Assembly: GCA_022494885.1 (NCBI GenBank)
Contig: JAGVSM010003931.1
Span: forward strand, 62,001-126,000
Source: Micrasema longulum
Lineage: Eukaryota > Arthropoda > Insecta > Trichoptera > Brachycentridae
Reading direction: 5' to 3'
Length of the DNA stretch: 64,000 bases
The notes below the pieces were generated by a model that did no database searches, was not told the origin of the DNA, and saw nothing but the letters and a program-made list of their open reading frames with translations. This document shows positions 45,700 to 57,200 of the stretch, piece by piece (position 1 is the stretch's first letter; each line of letters starts with the position of its first letter). A program made the translations under genes and the position numbers.

Positions 45700-46870
45700 A
45701 CATCCATAACAGCCGCTGCTTCGAACATATACACTGAACTGGTGACAATTGGCAACTTTAACATTGTCTTAAGAATTCTTTTTTAAGCTACTTTGAGGGG
45801 TTTAAGTGCGGTTTTAGATGCTGATCCCCAACTTATGATCTCACAATCTATTATGCTTTAAGATAGCGCAAAGTAGACTGTCTTTAAGCTTTGTATATTT
45901 AGTACATTTCTTACATTGTAGAATAAGTACACAAGTTTTTTTATTCGGTTTGCGGTTATATCGATGTGTTCTTTCCATCTAAAGAGTGGATCTTTCTGGC
46001 AGAATTCCTTGACTGGGTTGTTTTATAAGAGTATTCAATGCTCCATCCCCATTACACCATGGTTTGAAATCGAAAAGCAATCAAAATTGAACATCTCTTT
46101 AATATCAAGAATGAGAATAGGACATTGTCTTGTTGCCTCGCATTTATCGAGAATAGGTGTCTTTACTTCGGCAATGTGTCTTTGTGAAAACGACGATGAG
46201 ACATTAGATCATCTGTTTTTTTACTGTCCCCTCTACGAAAGAAGCGAATTCCTTCAAAATATTTGTGAAGAATATAATACGTTCCCTCTTAAAGTAAAAT
46301 TTTTACTAGCCCAAAATGATTTGGATACTTATTTACTTCTGACTAAATTCTTAAGGACAAATAATAAAAATATTTGAATTTGTTAAATATTATTTGCAAA
46401 ATTTAAATAATAAGTCTTATTGAATGTCCCTCTTTACTTTTGGCCCAAAATTTCATTTTATGTTTACGTTTAATTTATACGGTAATAATATTTTATTGTC
46501 ACATAACTCTTTCATACTGATTTTAACTACCTCACATTATATTATATTTTTTCGTGGGTATGGGTTTTTTTTGTCTTTCACTGAAGCATATATTCTTTAA
46601 ATTTCTTATTCTTGTTTCTAAGAGCCAAAATCACTCGCAAACGAGTGGAGGCGTATAAAAAAAAAAAAAAAGAGTGGATCAATGGTAATTTTTAGATATT
46701 TTATGGAGTTTGTCTTTTCTATTTCTGGGCATGCGCATACCAGATTATTGCATTATTTTACGTGCAGCTTCATCCTTTGTTCTTTGGCAGGTTGTCCATG
46801 TTTTGTAATACTGAAAGTCATATATTTTGTTTTGTCGGTATAAAGTGTATAATAATGAAATGCTTTAGTG
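45700..46870 (-). mobile_element. LINE RT fragment, split by a LINE insertion
   Basis: Right part on the minus strand: ACPEIEKTNSIKYLKITID. Left part: RWKEHIDITANRIKKLVY, QSLKTVYFAL and IISWGSAS. The two parts join across the plus-strand insertion at 45993-46667 once its flanking duplication is removed. Confidence 0.75.
45993..46667 (+). mobile_element. 5'-truncated R1/I-like LINE insertion with TSD and poly(A)
   Basis: The plus-strand frame to 46377 has SRMRIGHCLVASHLSRIG, then CLCENDDETLDHLFFYC, the terminal Cys-Cys-His-Cys knuckle of I/R1/Jockey-type ORF2. A 3'UTR follows, then an A run. The duplication AAAGAGTGGATC is at 45981-45992 and again ends at 46680. About 680 bp. Confidence 0.85.
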
Positions 46871-46892
46871 GAAAACCACCTTTAATAACAAA

Positions 46893-46945
46893 TTTCATGT
46901 CAACCTTCCTGGAAATCGAACCCGAGATCTCGAGCATGGTTTTAA
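46893..46945 (-). mobile_element. SINE head fragment
   Basis: The minus strand contains GATCTCGGGTTCGATTTCCA, a B box, followed by GTTGACATGAAAT as in the 58.7-kb SINE. Confidence 0.55.
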
Positions 46946-47300
46946 CTACTACCTTCACTAGTAAAACAATAATAAATAATAAAACGAATCAAATAAATTA
47001 TCTGGAAATCCTTGAAATAAAAAAAGGCGTCAAAAAAAAAAAAATCATAAATAATCAATTAAACTTATGTCAAAGCCCTATTTTTAATATTTTCCTCATA
47101 AAGTCTAACCTTAAGCACAATTAACCCCTCACCTGCTCCTACCCTACCATAAACACAATTAACCCCTAATGTATCCTTATCGGCACCCACTAATCTGGTC
47201 ACTGTTTCTTTTACGTATTATATATGTTTAGTTATTATATAACCCTGAATATGGCAACGTGTAGTTGCCGAAACTAGTCGGTTGTGTCAAAGTTATTTTA
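46945..47300 (+). mobile_element. Penelope-like element, C-terminal ORF and terminal repeat
   Basis: The frame reads INYLEILEIKKGVKKKKIIN, then NQLNLCQSPIFNIF and a stop near 47124. This matches the block order of the 4.0-kb copy (LEILEIKK, NNQ, SP). A hammerhead-like core follows at 47244-47282. Confidence 0.6.
47244..47282 (+). ncRNA. hammerhead-like core
   Basis: CTGAATA, perfect helix GGCAAC/GTTGCC, then GAAAC and TAGTCGG. The only core mismatch to CUGANGA is at the G8 position (T here). Confidence 0.45.
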
Positions 47301-47754
47301 TTTATATCTAAAAATTATAACAATGATCCGCAAAGTTAGTGCTACAAATATTCAAAATACTACCGTCACGCCTTTTCCCGGTAGGGATAGGCAGTGAAAA
47401 TGGACCACTACACTGCCGCCATTAGCAAACGGCAGCTTTGAACAATTTGATATAAAGTAAAAAGCAATAAAAAAATATTTCAGTGCGAAAAACTATTTTC
47501 AATTTTTTAAGCAATAACACAGTATCTAAAGATTCATAAGCAAAAAGACAGTGTAGATATGACACATACAGGTTTTATGCTTAGAAAAAACTGCCATACT
47601 GTGTTTATACTTTGAATATTTATAGTTTTTAAAATTAGCATTTAGTTGATATATATTAATATGTGGCATATCTCAAAATATGACTTTTGGAAATAACTGC
47701 CTTTTTGCTTATGCGGGCAGTACAAACGCCTATCCTGACATTCTTATTTTCTTC

Positions 47755-48335
47755 CAGATTCATACATGCCCTTTGGTCGTATTGCTTTTGACATGACTAG
47801 ATTTGAGATTTTAGTTTATCTAATCACGCCACAACTTTCTTGGTCGTCCTCGTCCTACGTTATCATTCATTCTTGCCGTATATGCATTTCTGTTATTCCA
47901 TTCTTTCATCATCTATTCGTTCTACACGACAAAACCATTTTGGTGATCCTTTATTATCTGATCAATTATCAATTACAACTGTCCAGTCATACATTGATTT
48001 CAAGATATCACATTTCGACGGTATTTTTTAAAGGAATAACCCGCTAAGCCTCTGTTTAGAGGCTTGTCCGCAGGTGGGATAAAGGGGATATGGAAGGAGG
48101 TAATTAAAATACACCACAATACCCAGGACCAATTGAGAAAAAATCTTTCTTAAATTTTTTCTTGCAACTTGAATCAAACCCGCGACGCTAGTTTTACAGT
48201 TGGCTGCCTTACCACTGCGCCACAGCACCAATCTGCTTTTATCCTTTCTCTGCCTGTTCCATGTTTCACATCCATACGGACTAAAACTCCGTTGTGCACT
48301 GGCAGCCCAGCTATAATTGAAAAATTTTATTAGCA
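47755..48335 (-). mobile_element. RTE-like C-terminal fragment, split by a SINE
   Basis: Minus strand: SFSPYGCETWNRQRK on the right. On the left, WFCRVERIDDERM and GRGRPRKLW-like residues from a shifted frame. The SINE at 48030-48238 sits between them. Confidence 0.6.
48030..48238 (-). mobile_element. tRNA-derived SINE
   Basis: The minus strand starts GGTGCTGTGGCGCAGTGGTA (A box), then GTCGCGGGTTTGATTCAAGT (B box) and a body ending near GCTTAGCGGGTTATTCC. Confidence 0.7.
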
Positions 48336-48439
48336 ATCCTACGCTTTCGTTTTGTTGCCTGCATTCAATCTCCTTTCAACATCTTTTTTTACTCTTTCAT
48401 CACTTTGAAACATGCTTTTCAGATACTTACAAAAATTAT

Positions 48440-48840
48440 TCTATTAACGTCGCCGTTCAGGCAAAATTCAACAACCGTAAAAATGATAGTTTTTAGTTAA
48501 ATATGCCACTAGAAGCGTAAAATTATGTTCTTTAAGAGGCAAACGTCACCGAGGTAACTTAAGTAAAAAAAAAGTTGCGTTTATCCAATTTTTTTTTGCT
48601 AATTGACTTAAAAAAACATGCTAAAAATATTTCTTTGAATAAAAATTATTAAAATGATTAGTTGTAATATTTCCTTCCTTTTAATAACTCTTATAGCTTG
48701 CTCTGTTCAGACCAGAAACAAGCAAAAGTCACTTAATCAAATTTGAGCCACTCATAAAGACGTCGCTTCAATTTGTTTTTATCCAACATACCGAAACACA
48801 AATCTGAAGATATAGGGCATTAAAGTTTTTTTTACGAAAT
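48440..48840. repeat. interspersed repeat family C, copy 2
   Basis: GCCGTTCAGGCAAAATTC, AAAATTATGTTCTTTAAGAG and TTGTAATATTTCCTTCC correspond to 10.97-11.08 and 12.67-12.8 kb. Confidence 0.5.
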
Positions 48841-48974
48841 AGGTATAAAAAATGACCACAACAATTTAAAAAATATATATATTTGTTAGAATTTTACAAA
48901 TAAAGGCTTTATCAGAACTCCTGTCCACTCAACTCAATTTTGTTAAAAATGGTCTGTTCAAAAAAATAAAATAT

Positions 48975-49326
48975 TTTTTAATATCTGGAAGATTCGTTGT
49001 GCGGAAATTGTTAAGGAAATGGATATATTAAAAGATCAATCAGAAAATCTAAAACACGAACTAAATGAAATCCATCAACGGTACGATAAGTGAGTACACA
49101 AATATTATCTTGTCAATATATTATGTGTGGAGAGTATGTAAAGAAGTATTTATTCCTTTTTGTTTGTAGAGAAAGACGCGATAAAGACGAGTCCCTCATG
49201 CGTAATGCGCACATGTCCCAAACTTGAGAGATCTATCGTCAAGAAATGAGACAGCAAGAAACCGAAATCTTGGAATTGAAAAGCAGAATAAAATATTTAG
49301 AGAACACTTTGTCACATAATTCAGAG
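48975..49326 (+). pseudogene. two coiled-coil exons with an in-frame stop
   Basis: Exon-like segment 1 codes IRCAEIVKEMDILKDQSEN, then LKHELNEIHQRYD, ending AA|GTGAGT at about 49089. After a TTTGTAG acceptor near 49170, segment 2 resumes in phase: KERRDKDESLMRNAHMSQT, a TGA, EIYRQEMRQQETEILELK and RIKYLENTLSHNSE before GTATTT. The heptads and charge point to a long coiled-coil protein. The TGA could be a CGA>TGA change. No flanking exons found, so I favour a partial pseudogene; a sequencing error is possible. Confidence 0.5.
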
Positions 49327-49586
49327 GTATTTACACAAATTTGTGCATTTTCACTATTAATTAATTACGCATAACCATTAACCATCCTTATTTCAAACAA
49401 CTACATATTCGTTTTGTCATTACTTTGAGTTGTTATACAGTATGACTCCGTTTATCCTAACTCTAGTCATCCGGATTGCCAAATATTCAGACATTCAGAC
49501 ATCTGTGAAAAACCTTCCAGAAATTAAAAAATGTATCAGAAAGAAAAAAATACCATTGGAATTTATTGAAAAGACACGAAGGAATA

Positions 49587-50142
49587 ACAATATTTTGAGT
49601 TGGTCCAAATTTTTGTAGACAAGGACTGGATTCAACTCCCTGGGGAGCTGTTTATATTAACATATTACAACAGAGATGAAGAAAATTTAAGAGAAGGTAA
49701 TATAGAAGTCAGGCATCTACAGGGCTTATGACCTGTCAATGGCTGGTTTAAGTGGCCACTTTACACACTGTGTAACATTCACCATTCTGCCTATATTTGA
49801 ACATCTATATTCCTTCAATTCTTTCATCTGTTGATGTTTGTGAAGTTAAAGAGCTGAAAACTTTATTTATGCGGGTGAGATTCATCTAATTGAACTATTT
49901 CACCTACATACTAGGCAACGCCTGAAAATATTATTTATTTCAATATTACTTCACAAACATCAACAGATGAAAGAATGGAAGGAATATGGATGTTCAAATA
50001 TAGGCAGAATGGTGAATGTTACACAGTGTGTAAAGTGGCCACTTAAACCAGCCATTGACAGGTCATAAGCCCTGTAGATGCCTGAACTTCTATATTACCT
50101 TCTCTTAAATTTTCTTCATGTCTGTTGTAAAATGTTAATAAT
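49587..50142. mobile_element. hairpin retroposon family A, copy A8 (best preserved)
   Basis: It starts ACAATATTTTGAGTTGG and ends GTTGTAAAATGTTAATAAT. GAAGGAATA(A) flanks it at 49578-49587 and 50143-50152. The left arm (about 49660-49860) is complementary to the right arm (about 49945-50138). The loop holds GCGGGTGAGATTCATC and AGGCAACGCCTGAAAATA. Confidence 0.85.
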
Positions 50143-50216
50143 GAAGGAATAATGTTGTACGAGTATACATAAAACGAAAACAAAAATCTAAACCTGAACG
50201 GCGACAATTTCGTCGG

Positions 50217-50796
50217 GATCGTAGAACAACGACGGATGTGCGAAAAATGCGACATTGACTTTCTTTTATATCTGATCTTAAAAACGTTATTTAAAGGCTT
50301 TTTTTCCAGGTTTTAAAAAATAAACAAAACAAACCTAAGTATCAAATTATATACTTTTTTTAACAATATTTTGAGTTTGTCCAAATATATGTAGACACGG
50401 ACTGGATTCAACTCCCTGGGGAGCTGTTTATATTAACATATTACAACAGAGATGAAGAACATTTAAGAAAAGGTAATATAGAGATAATATAGAAATAAAG
50501 GTTTCAGCTCTTTAACTTCACAAACATCAACAGATGAAAGAATTGAAGGAATATAAATGTTCAAATATAGGCAGAATGGTGAATGTTACACAGTGTGTAA
50601 AGTGGCCTGTCATTGACAGGTCATAAGCCCTGTAGATGCCTAGACTTCTATATTACCTTTTCTTAAATGTTCTTCATCTCTGTTGTAATATGTTAATACT
50701 TTTTTTACTTATCATGTTGTGACTTAGTGTCAAAAAAAATTTACACCGCTCTCATGTAATTTTGAAAAACATCACATGCGTCGTTGTTCTACGATC
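50217..50796. mobile_element. palindromic MITE family E, copy 2, split by A9
   Basis: GATCGTAGAACAACGACGG on the left; CACATGCGTCGTTGTTCTAC plus GATC on the right. Removing A9 and one target duplication leaves about 235 bp, close to the 222-bp copy at 35.2 kb. Confidence 0.8.
50363..50696. mobile_element. hairpin retroposon family A, copy A9
   Basis: A 334-bp element starting ACAATATTTTGAGTTTGTCC and ending TTGTAATATGTTAA, between exact TACTTTTTTTA duplications (50352-50362, 50697-50707). Arms pair through AAGAACATTTAAGAAAAGG and its complement. Confidence 0.88.
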
Positions 50797-51100
50797 ATCA
50801 CAATTTGTTCGAGACATTCGTTGTTCACATTTATTATCCAGTCTTTTTACTTACCCTTTCAAATACCATAACTTTTGGCTTGCTTTCATTCATCACCAAT
50901 TCACTCTAGAGACTGTTTGTTACCATGCTGGAAATAAAAGCGTTTTAACTCAAAGTATAAAGTACACTAAAACAAATCATGTAAAAAACATTTTTTTTAG
51001 ATAAAATGTCTTCATGATGACAATTCACGAAAGGAAGAAAAATTACATGTCATTGTGGTGCCGTCCGAAAATTATAAGGAAAACTTTTTAGTTGCAGTGA

Positions 51101-51136
51101 TATAAAATGGCGTACCAATCTCTCATGTTATCAGTT
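51101..51136 (+). promoter_or_regulatory. TATA box and TCAGT initiator of the secreted-protein gene
   Basis: TATAAAA at 51101-51107 and the arthropod initiator TCAGTT at 51131-51136. The initiator A is 32 bases after the first T of the TATA box, an ideal spacing, and lies about 22 bases before the ATG. Confidence 0.8.
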
Positions 51137-51154
51137 TTATAATATTTAGTCAAA

Positions 51155-51212
51155 ATGAAGATCATCATCATCCTCCTGGTTGCCACCCTGGCTTGTGTCA
51201 GTGCTTCAACTG
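51155..51212 (+). CDS. secreted-protein exon 1 (signal peptide)
   Basis: 58 nt, ending ACTG|GTAAGA. Codes MKIIIILLVATLACVSAST. The upstream TATA/Inr fixes this ATG as the start. Confidence 0.88.
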
Positions 51213-54200
51213 GTAAGATAACAAAATAACACAATAAAATAGATTTAATTATAATAATTACAGAGATATTTGGCAGAATACTTCGAAATTACTCAAATGC
51301 AATTATTTATTGACACTCTTAATTCAAATTCATTTTATGAAAAAATTCGTAAATACCATGAAATTCACGATGTTCATTTGTTATGAATGACTCTTTTTTA
51401 GGATTGATGAAATGGTGTATTGACCGGTCAAATACTTTCGCAGGTGTAGATAAAATTGCCACAGGTCTATAATTTTCAATGCATGTTTTATTATTTATTG
51501 TGTATGCAGATAATTGGTAGAATTCCATATTTAATTTGATAATGTATCCAAAATAAAACAAGTTTATTGGATTGTAATTCTACTTTATTTTTTATAAAAT
51601 ATACAAAGGGTATATTGTGACGCGTTTCGTCTTGTTAGGACATTTTCAAACAAACTAACTTAAATATTTACAAAGTTTCTTTATATAATAAAAATAATTG
51701 CTATTTTATGTTTGTGGATTTCTATACAAGCCAAAATAAGTAGAGTAATTAAAATTCAATTAGGGTATACTGAGTATATTAGAGGAATATTTTGGTTATA
51801 TTGGGGAAAAACCTTCCATTATTTAGAAACATTTGTAAGGGTATGACTTTAAAATTAATGTAATAATTATAAAAATATTGATTTCATTTATACAGGTTTA
51901 TTTTGAAAATTATTGTTGAAATTCTACATTGGTGTTTCACACAGGTTTCATTCATGTTTAATGTCAACTAAGGTAAAATACATTAAGATTTTATAATATT
52001 ATTTTATTTAAATTTAATTTATTGGGAACATTACAAGTTTTTATATATTTAGTAGGTATATAGTATAATAAAATAAAATAAAAAATTATAAAAAAATATT
52101 ATACTCTTACATAATATGGAATAACAAATTTACAATTACAAGATTTTAATTATAAATAATTAAGTTTTTATTTTTGAAAATGCATGTTTTATTGCCTTTT
52201 TTAAATACGAGAGAAATTTTCGTCTTTTGTCTTCCATATCTCTGGAAAAGTGCCTGTTTTTAAGGATAGATTAATTATAACACAGAGTGTTTTTTTTAAA
52301 TATGGATGCAACCCTTTAACACAACTGAAGAAACAAAGTCGGGACCTAATGATTTGGTATTTTTTAAATAACTAGTTGATTTTAAGACACAAGTTTCATT
52401 AAAAAGATCGATTTTGGTATTTTGCGCCCCTTGATACGTACTTTGGCTCCCCATGTAAACGCTTTCATTTAAAGAAAAACTGTCAACAGATTTGAAATAT
52501 TCAGCAAAAGCATTCACAACATCTTCATTAAAAACGTCTTGACCATGCCAGGGTCATGGAGTCAATAATTCCTCCATCTTAGCGCTCAGAGTCAATATAT
52601 TTCCAGAACTCTTTAGGGTTTCACAATGTATTGGACCAAATACCAGAAATACATGACTTGAAAGCTACTTCCATATTTTGTTTTACAATTGTCCGAAAAT
52701 CACTAAATAGAGTGTAGTAATATGAATTACCAGAATACTCAAATTTTTTGTGAAATACATGTTTTTTTCTGATATCTCTGATAATATCTTGAGATAACTA
52801 CTTCGGATATTATTATTATTATGGATAACTTATATAGCTCCATTTTCGTAATAAAATACCTCAAGGGCGCTTTACATAGTGATTCTATTGTTAAATTAAT
52901 TTAATTGAAGCTTTTAAATTTGTAATTTAATTAAATCAATTTATTTTGTTGTCACATGCTACGGATTTATTCAAATGATATCTCCTGTTACTGACAGCCG
53001 GGGGCTTCCTAGGAAAGCAGTGGTCAAAACAAGAATAAATAATTTTATGAAAATGTTGAACAGCCTCATTCACGTCTGTTAGATTATCAATATAGTCGCA
53101 ATCAGAACACAAAAGCATATCGTCGAGAGAGCAAAAATTAGCAATAGAAACTTTAGTGAATGAGTTAAAAGATTCTGTTTCCTACAGAAAAAGCAAAGCA
53201 GAATGATAAGCATACTCCTTTGTAAGACGAGATTCGCTTCGATAAATAAGTAAAGGATCTGTAAAAATAAATCTAGCGTTCGTTCACTGCTGTTGAGAAT
53301 TGCATTACACTGAGTGAGTTTTAGCATAGAACACAAAAAAGAAAACTCCTCAACCACGTCTCTTCTCTGTACAGAGAACAAATTAAAATCACCTAATATA
53401 ATTATACGCCCATCCGCTAGAATCTGCAAATTACATAACATTTTGTTAAAAAATAATTGAAACGTTTCCAAGTTAGTTTGTGGTGGAAAATACACTACAA
53501 AAATAAAAGTGATCGTACCTTTGTAAGATAGCCTAAGCTACAGATCTTCATTGGTCGTTTCCAACTCAGAAAAGCGCCGGACATCCATCGCTTCTCTGTG
53601 TCTCACAGCCAACAAATATCCTCCACCCTTCCGTGAGTACTACTACTAGATGAGGCACAATCTCTTCTAAATACTATAAAATCCGGTGTAAATAGTTCTG
53701 AACTTAAAACACCATTACTGATCCACGTCTTCGTCAAACACATCACACCAAAATCACACCCTGCTACTTCATTGTAAAAGCTGGTGCATTAGGTGTTGAG
53801 TCCGCGGATATTTTTTCTATAATCATGGTAAAGTAGAAGAGGAAGAAGAAGGAATAGGAATTCTACATTCACGGAGACTTGACTGCTGTACACGTACAAA
53901 CCACGAGCTCACGCAGTGGCCCATTTCACACCACGGCAAAAATCTACACGGCATGAAAACATACAATACGATGGATCGATATTTATTGTTTTACAATTAT
54001 TTATTTATTTAATGCCTGGCAAACGCCATAACCAGTACACCATGAGACCTACTAATCTCCAGTCGATTTACTTTTGCAGGACTTTTACCTGAGGGTACTC
54101 GCTAACTTTAAATAATGATTTTGATAAAACTATCATTCCAATATCTTATGTTACGTTATTATTTGAATCGGGTTGTGATTCCGTGGCTAGTGTTGCGGAC

Positions 54201-57200
54201 TCACGGATCAGAGGTCCAAAGTTTGAACCCTCTTGATTTGAACCCCCTGACTTGATTTCCATTTTCTGATAGTGATGTTTTTACAACTCGAGGAAAATGG
54301 TCACCGAAATGGAAATATTTGGGTAAATTATAAGAAAGCTAATCTTTTTTAATTTAAAAAAAAATAATATGTTGATCGAGGCGTTTTAATTGATATTTTT
54401 ATCAAAACCATTAACTATGGAGTTTTATAAAATAAAACGAAAAACGTAAATTTTGTCACATTTAAATAGGTACAAACGAATCTAATAAATGTCAATCCTT
54501 GATAATTTTACCGTGCCGTTTAGATTAAGATGATATGTGTGAAATAGGCTATTTTCCGTCAATATCACGCGGCTGATTTGTTGACTCGGAAATTCTTGTG
54601 ATAAACAGACTTTAGTCACTCAACTCGAAGCAGGCGCGGAGTCACAAGCCTATTCTTCCACTCCTTCACATAGGAGTGACGTGACCTGTGACGAGGCTTT
54701 AGCAACGGTGTTATAGGCACTTTTATTGCCAACAGCGCAAGACCGTACCGTTTCGACTGTGAATGATATTCACAATAAAATGTATAATATAATATGATTT
54801 AGTGGATATTATCGACTCGGACGTATGAACTTTTTCCGTTAAATTTATTAGCATCTTATTATAATCAGTAATAAGCTTTTAATTCTGTAAGGTCAGACAT
54901 ATATTATCGTTAAACAAATTGAGAAATTAATACGAAAACGTACATGCGTGTTTTGATAAGCAGACAGCGCCACCGAAGTAAACTTGGTGGAATACCGTGG
55001 AATATGAATGAAGAACTTCAGCTCTACGGGAAATTGGATACAAAAAATGTTTTGTCACATGCTAAATATATAAAACATATGTAATGTATGCATAAAAAGT
55101 CATAGTTACAAAAATGAAATGAAAGTAAAAGCATAGCACAAAAATAGCGTGAAAAGGAAAATTAAACAAGAAATGAGATTAGGCCTAGATATGCAAAATA
55201 TTATTTTACATTCTCAAGTATTATTTTTGGTCGCTCATCGTACATTTATTCTATTATTTGTTTTGTTGTACTTTACTTATATTCAAGTGTTTTTTTATAG
55301 CGAGAATGTAATAACTACGAGCGGATAAATAATTCTATAATATTAAGTAAAGAATTACAAATATAGTTATAAATTGAATTGGCTGAATTAAATTTTAATA
55401 CAATTCGTTTGAAATCTTCGATTATTTCAGATAACTGGACTCAAATTCGAGTAAAGTTTGCATTCAGCGGAGTCCTAGAGGATATTGATGCCTTCTGGAG
55501 ATTGAACAACACAATGGATGATATGTTGGCATCTGGATGGTCCGTGGCAAATAGTAACAATAATTTGGGGCTGATCACAGTCTGCCTGTCCCAAAAGGAT
55601 GTAAGGTTCTGCGGTTTGTACGACTCCCACGGCTATATTGCTGGCGTGCAAATAGCGGTAAGTTCAGAAAAAAATAACGTCTGTAGTTCTAAATCGAAAA
55701 TGAATTCATTACCTCGTTCTTAAAACATCAATTGTCACAAATTTTCTAAAGCAATATTATTGGAATTTATTATTCTTTGTCTGTGCGTCCATATAATCGT
55801 TTTTTCCGAATATTTCCTAAAAAATCGTTGGTACCTCTAAATTCAATATTCAAAATATGATGTTTTCGTAAAAACAGCAATTTCTCACATTGATATGTTT
55901 ATAATCATTAATTATTGTCGAAATCAATTTGCAAGGACGAACAAAAAACATCCTTTAATAAGCATTTCTATCACTCTTATTTATTTATCACTTTATATAA
56001 TTTATTTACATAGAAGGGCGGGCATATTGCCTTGAGGTAGTTTCTTCCTAGCTACCCAAACCTTTCAAATTGAGAAAATTACAAGCACATGGACATATTA
56101 CGAAATGTCAACATTTTATTTAATATTTCAATGTTTATAAACATCTCCATTTCCATTCAGTGCACTTAAAATATACCTATGATTTTTTTTCAATAAAAGA
56201 GATAAAACCAATAGTAAAACAGTGGTACTGTACCCAGCATTGACATATAATACATAGACGGGCCCTATAGAGTAAATTATTTTAAAAGGTAGTGACACGA
56301 AAACGTACTCATACTTACTAAGTACTGTTTATTTACACCAGGGATACATTCAACGAGCATGTATAAGCTGCAAAAATTGAAGGTTACTTATTTTTGGTAC
56401 ATAAAAAAGTTTGTATTTTAACGTTTACAATCAACATTTGTTTTTAGTGGATTGCAATCAGCTTCTTTCCTTAAATTCCTTATAATTTCGACCCATTTAT
56501 ATATTTTCACTGGATTTTTAGGAACCAAAAGATAATATTAACTCACGATTATTATATTATTTTAGAAACGTATTCTTATCAGTGCACCACTGTTGCCAAG
56601 AAAAGCTTCGCAATTGCGCCGCTAGGCGTAGTTTGAGGTGTACAAAAAACAGTATTTATATTTGATTATTAATTGTTTTAAGCTTTGTTAATCAATCGTG
56701 ATCAAATATTTACCAACAAAAAAAAATCACAATCCTATTAACAATTTTTATCCGAAAGGTTTTTAATAATAATAATAATGTTTGGATAATTTCTATAGCG
56801 CCATTTTTGTGAAAATCACCTCAAGGACGCTGTACAATAAATAAATATCCCAACACGTCTTGCAGCTACAGAGCGAATGGACGTTGGGATTCTAATTCCT
56901 CGTCTCCAATTATGATATATATGAGCTAGATAACAGAACGTCTTGCAGCTACAGAGCGCATGGACAAAAAGAAATCTAGCCCTTATTTCCATTTTATTTT
57001 TTTTTTATATTTGACAATGAAGAGTTTAAGTAATATTTTAAAAACGAAATAAATAGGTTTTATAGGTTTTCATGACACAAGTAGGCATTCTGGTTTCGAT
57101 TCTAAACGCCACGCCTAGCTGGCTGTCGAAAAACGACTAAATACGCGTTGGGCATGACTAAGCGTTTGGGTATGCGTTAAGTGTCATCATTTTTGAGGGC

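Larger units (their letters stand above)
51310..53790 (-). mobile_element. Jockey/CR1-like LINE (endonuclease plus RT start), degenerate
   Basis: Minus strand, from the right: TWISNGVLSSELFTPDF and IVFRRD, then RIIILGDFNLF (endonuclease Gly-Asp-Phe-Asn). A linker follows (KSLGPDFVSSVVLKG), then LSLKTGTFPEIWK. After a break at about 52180-51490 it resumes with NYRPVAILSTPAKVFD and FITNEHREFHGI, the first RT blocks. The RT catalytic core is missing. It lies antisense in intron 1 of the secreted-protein gene. Confidence 0.75.
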
